13,358 bases of DNA from Deltaproteobacteria bacterium. Its GTDB lineage: Bacteria > SAR324 > NAC60-12. Positions 6,769-13,358 of this stretch are shown here, in pieces. Positions within the stretch are counted from its first letter, which is position 1. Every line of letters begins with the position of its first letter. The notes under the pieces were generated by a model. It searched no databases and was not told the origin of the DNA. It worked only from the letters and a program-made list of their open reading frames with translations. The position numbers were made by a program, and so were the translations under genes. The stretch covers positions 1 to 13,358 of the forward strand of contig DPLM01000203.1 of the NCBI GenBank assembly GCA_003541985.1, read 5' to 3'.

Positions 6769-8109
6769 TCAACCAGAGATGGCGAGTCCGTCTAGCAGCA
6801 TTGACGGTACAAAGGTCTTGCTGATGTAGGGCTGATAGCAATTGCCTAAAGCTTGAATTTGGCCAAGCAGATCAAAGAAATTTCCAGCAATTGTGATGCT
6901 GTCCACAGGTTGCACTCTCTCTCCTTTTTCCAGTAGGAAGCCCTGTACTCCAATAGAAATATCGCCATTGATGGGGTTGCAGCCCGCTGCTCCTTCCAAA
7001 CTGGTTACCAACAGAGCCCGCTCAGGTTGTTGACAGAGTTCTTCTAGAGAGTAACCTCCCTTCTCCATCACCAGATTATGTGAACCCGTTCCGATGCCGC
7101 TGCTGTAACTTCGCCGGGCATGGCCGGTAGAAGTTCGCTTTTCTTTGCCTGCTGATTCTACATGGTAGAGAAAGTTTTGAAAAACTCCTTGGTCCACGAG
7201 TGAAAGCTTCTGCGTCAACACACCCTCAGAATCGAGGTGAGAAGAACCACGTGCTCCAGGAATATGCGGATCATCATACAAGATAACGTTCTCTCCAGCG
7301 ATTTTATCTCCAAGGCGTCCCGCCAATCGAGAAGTACCCTTCTGTGCAGCATCCGCATGAAAGGCTCGGAAGAACATACCTAGCAATTGAGGAGCACAGT
7401 ACTCGTCCAAAATCACCGGCATATTGCAATTCTGAATGCTCCGGGCTCCTAACAAAGAAGTTCCTTCCTTCACTGCTTTTGGGCCAATGGCTGCTGCCTC
7501 TGTACGGTTCCAGTCTCGCATTTGCCAGAACCAGAAGCCTGTTTTGCGAGACTCTCCTTCCTGCAACAAAGCTCCGCAGTAGGTTGTCACGCTGTTGGCT
7601 TGTTGCCGGTAGTGCGTTCCTTTGGAAGTCCCGAGAATCCACTCACCCGATTCCCGAGAAATCCCTAGGTAGGGAAGTGTTACTACCCGTTGATCTGTTT
7701 GCTTGGCAGTGGCTTCGATCTCCAAACCCACCTCGGCCAACTCCTCAAAAGTCAGCTGTTCTAAGTCAGGATTGTATAGATGAAGGGCTTCTGCGGAAGG
7801 AACATTCTGAACAGGATTTGGCAAATTCACGTCTAATTGATCCTGTAATTCCGCATTTTCCAGCGCTTCATCTAGCACACGGCGCAGCGCCGATGCTTCC
7901 AAACGTTCAGTGTGAGCCAATCCTGTCCGTCCTTCGAGCAAAACCCTTACCCCTAAACCCAAGCCAGTTGATTGGTCGACCTTCTCTATCTTCGTATCAC
8001 TAATCTTTAAGCTGAGTGATTCTCCGCGCTCCACAAGCACGTCAACTTCTGCTAGTCCACTTTGACGGGCAAGATTCAAAATGTGTTCAATGGCCGCTTC
8101 CGGTTGCAT
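6769..8109 (-). CDS. tldE: TldE/PmbA, partner subunit of the TldD/TldE metalloprotease
   Basis: This 446-residue protein of usual PmbA/TldE length is the non-catalytic partner that forms a heterodimer with TldD; in Escherichia coli the pair matures microcin B17 and degrades the antitoxin CcdA and other unstructured peptides. Family features include the N-terminal EVDVLVERGESLSLKI strand pair, GLGVRVLLEGRTGLAHT (about 50-66), the central GARGSSHLDSEG, the glycine-rich SYSSGIGTGSHNLV, and the C-terminal ITIAGNFFDLL and PSMLLDGLAISG. It lacks a TldD-type HExxxH zinc motif, as expected for this subunit. Its ATG overlaps the TldD stop in the sequence TGATG, so translation is probably coupled to give equal amounts. 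It is the last gene of the minus-strand run. Confidence 0.95.
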   Translation of the reverse strand: MQPEAAIEHILNLARQSGLAEVDVLVERGESLSLKISDTKIEKVDQSTGLGLGVRVLLEGRTGLAHTERLEASALRRVLDEALENAELQDQLDVNLPNPVQNVPSAEALHLYNPDLEQLTFEELAEVGLEIEATAKQTDQRVVTLPYLGISRESGEWILGTSKGTHYRQQANSVTTYCGALLQEGESRKTGFWFWQMRDWNRTEAAAIGPKAVKEGTSLLGARSIQNCNMPVILDEYCAPQLLGMFFRAFHADAAQKGTSRLAGRLGDKIAGENVILYDDPHIPGARGSSHLDSEGVLTQKLSLVDQGVFQNFLYHVESAGKEKRTSTGHARRSYSSGIGTGSHNLVMEKGGYSLEELCQQPERALLVTSLEGAAGCNPINGDISIGVQGFLLEKGERVQPVDSITIAGNFFDLLGQIQALGNCYQPYISKTFVPSMLLDGLAISG

Positions 8110-9488
8110 CAGCGTCCTCCCACAAGAATCGAATCAATTTTCAAAGTAGGTTGTCCAACCGTGGTCGGCACCCAGCCGCTAGAAGCACCGCACATGCCTG
8201 CTGCTAGCTTCAGATCATCAGCAATCATCGAAATTTTAGGAAGGACTTCGTGACCCTTGCCAATTAGGGTTGCTCCACGCACTGGTTCTGCCACTTTTCC
8301 CTTACGGATAATGTAGCCTTCCTGAACCGCAAAGTTGAATTCACCTGTTCCCGAATCTACCGAACCCCCACCCAGTTTCTTAGCGTAGAGTCCATGATCA
8401 ACGGAGCGGATGATGTCCTCAATCTTGTCCGGTCCCTTGTCAATGTAGGTGTTCCGCATTCGGGAAACAGGCGCATATTTGTAGGACTCTCGACGGGAAG
8501 AACCAGTTTGAGAGACACCCACCTGAGCTGCTCCCATTCGATCACTGAGGTAATGCTGAAGGACACCATCCTTGATCAATACTGTTCGCTGTGCATCGTT
8601 GCCTTCGTCATCAATATTCAGCGAGCCCCAAGCATTGATAATCGTGCCGTCATCAACGGCTGTCAACACTGGACTAGCGATTGACTGACCTAGCTTACCT
8701 GTGAACGGTGAGGCATTTTTTCGGATGGCTTCTGTTTCCAGCGGGTGCCCACAAGCTTCGTGGAAGATCACGCCACCAAACCCATTGCCCATCACGACCG
8801 GCATGACCCCCCCATCGACGTAGCCTGCACCTGCCATGCGTAGCGCTGTTTCAGCTGCCTCTCGGGCAAGCTTCTCCAGATCTACTTCTTCTAGAAATTC
8901 ATAACCCCCCAGCGCTCCTGGTGACTCGGCACCGCCCTGAGGTCCATCTCCAGTATCGGCAATTGCAGACAGGCGAACTCGCATATATTGTCGGCTATCT
9001 TCCCGGAATAGACCCTCACTGTTGGCAATCAACATCGAACGCTTCTTCTCAACAATTGAAGCACTGACCTGCCTAATAGCCTCTCCGTGACTACGTGTTA
9101 ACTCATCCAAGCGGCGGAGGAGTTCAACTCGATCAAGCTTGCCTACTTTTTCAGGATTCAATCGAATTCGGTGCCGATCATTGACCGGAACCCGTCTCAA
9201 ATCTTTTGGAGTGACCCGCCCTTCTCCGCGCTTGGAGCGAGCCAGATTTTCTGTCAGCTGCAAAAGACCAGCTGGATCTGGATCACAGCTGTAGCCATAG
9301 CAGGACTCATGACCAAACAGTAGGCGGATACCGATACCATAAGAATTCCCCGAGTTGATCTGATCAATCTTGCGATCTAGCAAATCCAATGAACGTGAAA
9401 TAGAGTCCTCGATAAATACTTCGGCAAAGTCGGCTCCTTGATGGAGACCATGTTCCAGCACTTTGGCAATTGTTTGGTCGGCAAGCAT
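8109..9488 (-). CDS. tldD: TldD, zinc metalloprotease subunit
   Basis: This is the catalytic subunit of the TldD/TldE peptidase. From the ATG at 9488 it has 459 residues. The zinc motif HEACGH (HExxxH, residues about 243-248) follows the conserved NGFGGVIF, and the C-terminal MCGASSGWVPTTVGQPTL supplies the cysteine ligand (about residue 433), the same distance from the end as the known ligand in the E. coli protein. An upstream in-frame GTG at 9572 would give 487 residues, but the extra 28 do not look like the family N-terminus and lack a ribosome-binding site, whereas MLADQTIAKVLEHGLHQGADFAEVF is a normal TldD beginning. A weak GAG precedes the ATG. It follows the Nudix gene in the same direction and overlaps tldE by one base. 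No recognisable peptide-precursor substrate gene is nearby. Confidence 0.93.
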   Translation of the reverse strand: MLADQTIAKVLEHGLHQGADFAEVFIEDSISRSLDLLDRKIDQINSGNSYGIGIRLLFGHESCYGYSCDPDPAGLLQLTENLARSKRGEGRVTPKDLRRVPVNDRHRIRLNPEKVGKLDRVELLRRLDELTRSHGEAIRQVSASIVEKKRSMLIANSEGLFREDSRQYMRVRLSAIADTGDGPQGGAESPGALGGYEFLEEVDLEKLAREAAETALRMAGAGYVDGGVMPVVMGNGFGGVIFHEACGHPLETEAIRKNASPFTGKLGQSIASPVLTAVDDGTIINAWGSLNIDDEGNDAQRTVLIKDGVLQHYLSDRMGAAQVGVSQTGSSRRESYKYAPVSRMRNTYIDKGPDKIEDIIRSVDHGLYAKKLGGGSVDSGTGEFNFAVQEGYIIRKGKVAEPVRGATLIGKGHEVLPKISMIADDLKLAAGMCGASSGWVPTTVGQPTLKIDSILVGGR

Positions 9489-9599
9489 GGCAATTCTCAG
9501 AAAATTGGTTGATTGGAGAAAGTAAAAATCATTGTGACCTGTGAGTTCGGAGGGACGCAAGAGAAAAGACACTTAGCCGATGAGAGAGGAGGTTTTGGT

Positions 9600-10472
9600 T
9601 CAAGCTGGAGTAGAGCTATGGCGCAGTCCCTCGACTAATTCAGCATAGCAGGCTTGATCCGCATGAATGACACTATGTCGCACCAGAAAGTCCAAGACTA
9701 CCAAATTGCAGTTGGTCTTGATGTCATCTGTTTCTGCCACCAGTCGCATTACTTCAGCGATCGGCATCAGTTGAAATTCTTCTACCTCTCCGTCCTGATT
9801 ACAGGGTTGAAAAGTTTCTGGCAGTTCTAAATCATAAGTGTAGATGATTTCGCGCCTTAACTGTCCCTTGGAATTGTGATGGCATAGCGTCACCAGTCCC
9901 ACGGATTTTAGCGTCTCTGCCAGCGTCATTGGGACTCCAGCTTCTTCCTGGCATTCCCGCTTCATTACCTGCTGAGGGCTCTGGTAGGCTGTCATTCCTC
10001 CAGCAACCATTTGATCCAATTTACCAGGATAGCGCGGGCGGTTCCTGGCTCTTCGAGCCATCCAAAGCCAGATTCCGTCAGTACGTCTCACAAAGCCATT
10101 GAGATGAACACCAAGGTTCAGTACTCCCAGTAGGGCCGTTGCGCTCCGTTCTACACTGAACAAAGGCACCCCCTCACCATCACTGATCAGGTAGTGTTCA
10201 TCCCGCCAACCGTTGATGTACCCTTGGTCTCGCCATTGTCGCAGGACTACATCCAACTGAGCCGATCTTTCTTTCGGTGATGATGGTTCTCCCAGCAACT
10301 CGACACGCTCTGATTCAACAGCAAAGAGTGCTGGTGACTGTTCAAATAGTGGTAGATCTTCTGGAAGAATCCAACCAACTTTATATCCGGCAACATAAAA
10401 AGGTCGAAATTGATTCAACTGATAATTATGACACCGTTGAACCCAGCGCAGTAGGGGGCGCAGATCATCCAT
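9600..10472 (-). CDS. Nudix hydrolase with DUF4743 N-terminal domain (thiamine-pyrophosphokinase-related)
   Basis: This is a 290-residue two-domain protein. Residues about 1-115 match the DUF4743 type (FRPFYVAGYKVGWI, then WRDEHYLIS and LFSVERSATALLGV). Residues about 120-270 are a Nudix domain with the subfamily landmark PGKLDQMVAGG and a Nudix box from Gly158 to Val180. The catalytic part RECQEEAG is intact, but the glutamate normally seven positions into the box is Gln. Members in plants (NUDT20/24) and yeast remove damaged forms of thiamine diphosphate; other bacterial members are uncharacterised. That activity here is an inference from family. It follows pncB by two bases, so it is translated in the same operon, and a role in cleaning up a phosphorylated cofactor or nucleotide is plausible. 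The ATG agrees with the family's N-terminus. Confidence 0.88.
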   Translation of the reverse strand: MDDLRPLLRWVQRCHNYQLNQFRPFYVAGYKVGWILPEDLPLFEQSPALFAVESERVELLGEPSSPKERSAQLDVVLRQWRDQGYINGWRDEHYLISDGEGVPLFSVERSATALLGVLNLGVHLNGFVRRTDGIWLWMARRARNRPRYPGKLDQMVAGGMTAYQSPQQVMKRECQEEAGVPMTLAETLKSVGLVTLCHHNSKGQLRREIIYTYDLELPETFQPCNQDGEVEEFQLMPIAEVMRLVAETDDIKTNCNLVVLDFLVRHSVIHADQACYAELVEGLRHSSTPA

Positions 10473-10474
10473 TT

Positions 10475-11935
10475 TCAGTTTGCATTACGAGACTGATTAC
10501 GAACCTCCAGGGTTAGACGAGTGCGTAGGTCAAAGAGTCCACGCTCCATGCCCACTGGGTATTCGTGGGGGTTGACGGTACGCAGTACGGCACTATGGAA
10601 ACCATCCAACTGCGACTGTACTCGCTCACGCATATTGTTCAGGGATGGCAACTCCTGAACAATTTTTCCTTGCCGAAATACTGGCTGCAGCAGGTCTTCC
10701 CAATTTGTTTCAGACTCAAAACGTCGCTGACGGGTGATGTCAAAGGGATCCACCATTGTGGGGTTGTCTAATCCTTGCTGGACATCAAAGATCATATCGG
10801 CAGCATAGTGTCCATTCTGGCGATATCTTCTGACCTGCTGAATGCCCGGAGTGGTGAGCTTGTTCGATTGCTCAGCAATCTTGATCTTGTACTGCCAGGC
10901 CTTACCCGGATCTCGAATTGCTCCCATCTTGTATACACCATCAAGCGCTGGCTGATCATAAGCAGTGACGAGTTTAGTACCGATTCCCCAGGCATCAATC
11001 TGGGCTTGTTGGAGTTGCAGAGAATCCACTACAAATTCGTCTAAGTCGTTACTGGCTAGTATTTTTGTTTCCTGAAACCCGTTCTCATCAAGCATTCGCC
11101 GAGCCTCCACACTGAGGTAGGTCAAATCTCCTGAATCTAGTCGAATTCCTGCTAATTCATGCCCTTGCACTCGTAGTTCTCGCCCAACTTCAATTGCGTT
11201 CTGAACCCCTCGCAGAGTTGAATAGGTATCGACTAGCAGCACTGTGTTATTGGGCATTACCTTGGCGTAGGTCGCAAAGGCTTCACGTTCATTGTCGAAA
11301 GACATCACCCAACTGTGACCCATCGTACCACGGACTGGAATCCCGTAATGCTTTCCAGCGAGAACATTCGATGTCGCCACACATCCACCAACATAGGCTG
11401 CTCGACTGGCAGCCAGTGCACCATCTGATCCTTGTGCGCGGCGTAGTCCAAATTCTAGCACAGGCTTGCCCTTTGTCGCTATACAGATACGAGCTGCTTT
11501 TGTAGCGATCAGTGTCTGAAAATTGACGACATTGAGAATGTGGGACTCCAGCAACTGACACTGAATCAATGGTCCCTGAACACGCAACAGGGGTTCATAC
11601 GGGAATACCACCGTTCCCTCTGGAACCGCATCCAAATCACAGATCAGTTCCATCTCCTCGAGATACTTCAGAAACGGCTTTTCAAATAACGGCTTGCCAT
11701 CACTGCCCTCTAGAGTTGCCAGATAAGCCAGGTCGGAATTAGTGAAGCGAAAATCTCTGAGATAATGCACCACGTCCTCCAAGCCGCAGGCAATCGTGAA
11801 GCCACCCTTGAAAGGAGCGGTACGAAAAACCATATGGAAGACACCTTCTCGATTTTGCAGGCCACTCTTCCAGTAGCCGTAAGCCATGGTGATCTGGTAG
11901 AGATCCGTGCGTAGAGCAGAAAATTCAGACAGCAT
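10475..11935 (-). CDS. pncB: Nicotinate phosphoribosyltransferase
   Basis: This 486-residue cytoplasmic enzyme makes nicotinate mononucleotide from nicotinate and PRPP, with ATP, in the Preiss-Handler NAD salvage route. Motifs in order: TDLYQITMAYGYWKSG near the N-terminus, LLEFGLRRAQG (FGLRRAQG at 162-169), GTMGHSWVMSF (203-213, containing the His that is transiently phosphorylated in the family), LLVDTYST (233-240), RLDSGDL (265-271, phosphate binding) and GIGTKLVT (317-324). The length and the FRTAPFKGGFTIACGLED region place it with the longer bacterial and eukaryotic-like enzymes. The ATG fits the family start. It starts seven bases after nusB ends and ends two bases before the Nudix gene. 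Confidence 0.95.
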   Translation of the reverse strand: MLSEFSALRTDLYQITMAYGYWKSGLQNREGVFHMVFRTAPFKGGFTIACGLEDVVHYLRDFRFTNSDLAYLATLEGSDGKPLFEKPFLKYLEEMELICDLDAVPEGTVVFPYEPLLRVQGPLIQCQLLESHILNVVNFQTLIATKAARICIATKGKPVLEFGLRRAQGSDGALAASRAAYVGGCVATSNVLAGKHYGIPVRGTMGHSWVMSFDNEREAFATYAKVMPNNTVLLVDTYSTLRGVQNAIEVGRELRVQGHELAGIRLDSGDLTYLSVEARRMLDENGFQETKILASNDLDEFVVDSLQLQQAQIDAWGIGTKLVTAYDQPALDGVYKMGAIRDPGKAWQYKIKIAEQSNKLTTPGIQQVRRYRQNGHYAADMIFDVQQGLDNPTMVDPFDITRQRRFESETNWEDLLQPVFRQGKIVQELPSLNNMRERVQSQLDGFHSAVLRTVNPHEYPVGMERGLFDLRTRLTLEVRNQSRNAN

Positions 11936-11942
11936 GCAGAGT

Positions 11943-12503
11943 TCAGGAATTTGGTTCTGCGGATTCCAGTGTTATTTCTATTGGGGGTGTTTGAGTGGAA
12001 TCGACTTGGGGCTGGCGCTGCCGGTCGTAGACCTTCTGAAGAACACTATTAACAAAACTCTTGGTCTTTTCGTCAATGAAGGAGTCCGTTAACTCCAATG
12101 CCTCATTGATCACAACCCGGTGTGGTACTTCGTTCGCCTGAAAAAGCATTTCGTACACTGCTAAGCGAAGTACGTTACGGGTCAGCACAGAGAGACGGCC
12201 TAATTTCCAACTCTCTAGATTGTGCTTGATCACACGATCCAGTTTCTTGCGATGGAGGGAAGCGCCCTGTATCAGGTTGCGAGCAAATTCAAGAGTTTCC
12301 TGCAGCTTCTTACCAAACTCCTGATGCTTTGCATCTATCTGTTCCATTGCAATCTTGTCTTCCTTGAGACGACTACAGAAGTGTTCCCATTCATCCTGAC
12401 GAGTTCTGGCGAGGAAGGCATCAATCAGATCTAGTTCTGTGGTCTTGTGAATTTCCAGTTGATAAAGGCCTTGCAGGGCAATCTCGCGGGCTTTGTGGCG
12501 CAT
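11943..12503 (-). CDS. nusB: Transcription antitermination factor NusB, extended form
   Basis: NusB binds boxA RNA with NusE (ribosomal protein S10) to keep RNA polymerase on rRNA operons. The N-terminal KAREIALQGLYQLEIH (4-19) and the C-terminal VLRLAVYEMLFQANEVPHRVVINEALEL with DEKTKSFVNSVLQKV are diagnostic. At 186 residues it is longer than the usual 140 or so: an extra charged, probably helical stretch lies at about residues 34-66, and a Pro/Glu-rich tail follows residue 160. Both could alter partner contacts. It starts 48 bases after dapA ends and is seven bases from pncB. The start is supported by the family N-terminus; GAGAAAG lies a few bases upstream. Confidence 0.95.
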   Translation of the reverse strand: MRHKAREIALQGLYQLEIHKTTELDLIDAFLARTRQDEWEHFCSRLKEDKIAMEQIDAKHQEFGKKLQETLEFARNLIQGASLHRKKLDRVIKHNLESWKLGRLSVLTRNVLRLAVYEMLFQANEVPHRVVINEALELTDSFIDEKTKSFVNSVLQKVYDRQRQPQVDSTQTPPIEITLESAEPNS

Positions 12504-12551
12504 CCTACTTTCTCGTGACGAGTTGGCTCGTACTAGGGATTTCTGTGGGGA

Positions 12552-13358
12552 TCAGGCGACAAGTTGGAAGTCTTCGTCACGTAGTAATTCGAGGGAGGGA
12601 CCAACCCAGTCACCGGAATCGAATTGCCGCAGCAAATCTATTCCAGTCTGTCGTAGTTCAGTGTCCAACGGGACATAAGGCAGTCGAAAGACCGGTTTGG
12701 TAGCACCAGTCATTGCCAGAGCCGTGTTGACGCCAACCGGATTAGGATGGACAAACAGCCAGTTTATCAAGGGTTCCAATCGGTCAGCCAGTGTTGAGTT
12801 AGGTTCATCCATCAATCGTCGCATCAAGCCAGGTACTACATTGGCAGTGACAGAAATCACACCATGTCCACCACAACGATGTCGAGCTTCCCATGCCTGA
12901 TCGTCATTACCTGACCAGCAAGCAATTCCTTCTTTTTCGTAGGCTGCAATTCGGTCGTTCCCTGCGCATTCCTTAACACCCAACAGGTTCTTATCTTTAG
13001 CCAATTCACGAACCAATTCTAGAGGCAGGTCTTGTCCAGTACGAGATGGTACGTTGTAGATGATGGCAGGGCCCAACTCCAACACCCGCTGAAAGTGCTC
13101 TCGCAGCCCTGTTGGTGAAGTCTTGCCGTAATAGGGATTGATCTGTAGTGAAGCGTGCATCCCTGAAGCAAAGCCGTATTTAGTGGCCTTGAGTGCTTCT
13201 CGTGTGTTGTTGCTTCCAGTATTACCAATCACCTTCAGCCGATCTCCGAAGTAATGAACAGTGTGAGCAATCAACATCAGGTGCTCTTCCCAATGCATCA
13301 AGTGGCCTTCTCCAGTGGTACCACCGACTACAATTCCCTCAGCACCGTGTTTGATCTG
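12552..13358 (-). CDS. dapA: Dihydrodipicolinate synthase (4-hydroxy-tetrahydrodipicolinate synthase), plant-like, 5' end missing
   Basis: The enzyme condenses pyruvate with aspartate semialdehyde, the first committed step to lysine and meso-diaminopimelate. The frame stays open to the window edge, giving 268 residues; comparison with the 292-residue E. coli enzyme suggests about 30 N-terminal residues lie outside. The visible fragment has GGTTGEG (12-18, substrate binding), NPYYGKTS (74-81), the catalytic Tyr101 and Arg106 in YNVPSRTG, and the Schiff-base Lys129 in GVKECAG, all 32 positions off the E. coli numbering. Segments such as VIGNTGSN, CWSGNDDQ, ANVVPGLMRRLM, HPNPVGVNTALA and PVFRLPYVPL match, from memory, the plant plastid enzyme more closely than the E. 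coli one. It is first of the visible minus-strand gene run, and its promoter lies outside the window. Confidence 0.93.
   Translation of the reverse strand, partial: QIKHGAEGIVVGGTTGEGHLMHWEEHLMLIAHTVHYFGDRLKVIGNTGSNNTREALKATKYGFASGMHASLQINPYYGKTSPTGLREHFQRVLELGPAIIYNVPSRTGQDLPLELVRELAKDKNLLGVKECAGNDRIAAYEKEGIACWSGNDDQAWEARHRCGGHGVISVTANVVPGLMRRLMDEPNSTLADRLEPLINWLFVHPNPVGVNTALAMTGATKPVFRLPYVPLDTELRQTGIDLLRQFDSGDWVGPSLELLRDEDFQLVA

Noticed and set aside
7344..8003. 219-codon open frame on the plus strand
   Set aside because: It lies wholly antisense to tldE, whose minus-strand product is a clear family member; the plus-strand protein has no recognisable features and odd composition.
6769..9488. 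TldD/TldE as a marker of a peptide natural-product cluster
   Set aside because: No precursor peptide, cyclodehydratase, radical SAM enzyme or exporter is present; the pair is common as housekeeping genes.
12524..12537. Small hairpin (ACGAG/CTCGT) between dapA and nusB
   Set aside because: Five base pairs with no T-run; too weak for a terminator or a known leader, and the genes look cotranscribed.

Overview
The window comes from a Gram-negative bacterium: it encodes an outer-membrane beta-barrel with a C-terminal aromatic residue, periplasmic proteins with signal peptides, and ordinary bacterial housekeeping genes. Base composition is mid-range and coding density is high from about 1,870 onward. 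I cannot name the organism with confidence. A marine proteobacterial or SAR324-like lineage would fit, but that is only an impression. No rRNA, tRNA, IS element or CRISPR array was seen.

Layout. Positions 1-1,874 are sparse and look eroded. They hold a possible decayed reading frame (1-536), a thermonuclease-family pseudogene stopped at its catalytic arginine (537-977), a small arginine-rich repeat protein (1,005-1,310) and about 560 bases without a credible gene. A major facilitator transporter follows on the plus strand (1,875-3,101). It converges, with only 12 bases between stop codons, on a minus-strand pair: a large outer-membrane porin-like protein and a miniature periplasmic substrate-binding-like protein. 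Diverging from that pair is a membrane histidine kinase (4,965-6,659) with no response regulator in the window. Porin, small binding-like protein and kinase look like one sensing or uptake unit and are the most interesting accessory content.

From 6,769 to the right edge all genes lie on the minus strand in a compact order (transcription direction): dapA (cut by the window edge), nusB, pncB-type nicotinate phosphoribosyltransferase, a DUF4743-Nudix hydrolase, tldD and tldE. Gaps are 48, 7, 2, about 110 (or 27 with an alternative tldD start) and -1 bases, so they are probably cotranscribed. The functions are mixed: lysine/peptidoglycan precursor synthesis, rRNA antitermination, NAD salvage, nucleotide or cofactor clean-up, and the TldD/TldE metalloprotease. 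The dapA product looks strikingly like the plant plastid form of dihydrodipicolinate synthase.

I found no clearly new multi-gene system. The best candidates for a second look are the porin/binding-protein/kinase unit, the plant-type DapA, the nuclease nonsense mutation, and the protein with eight [D/E]RR triplets.
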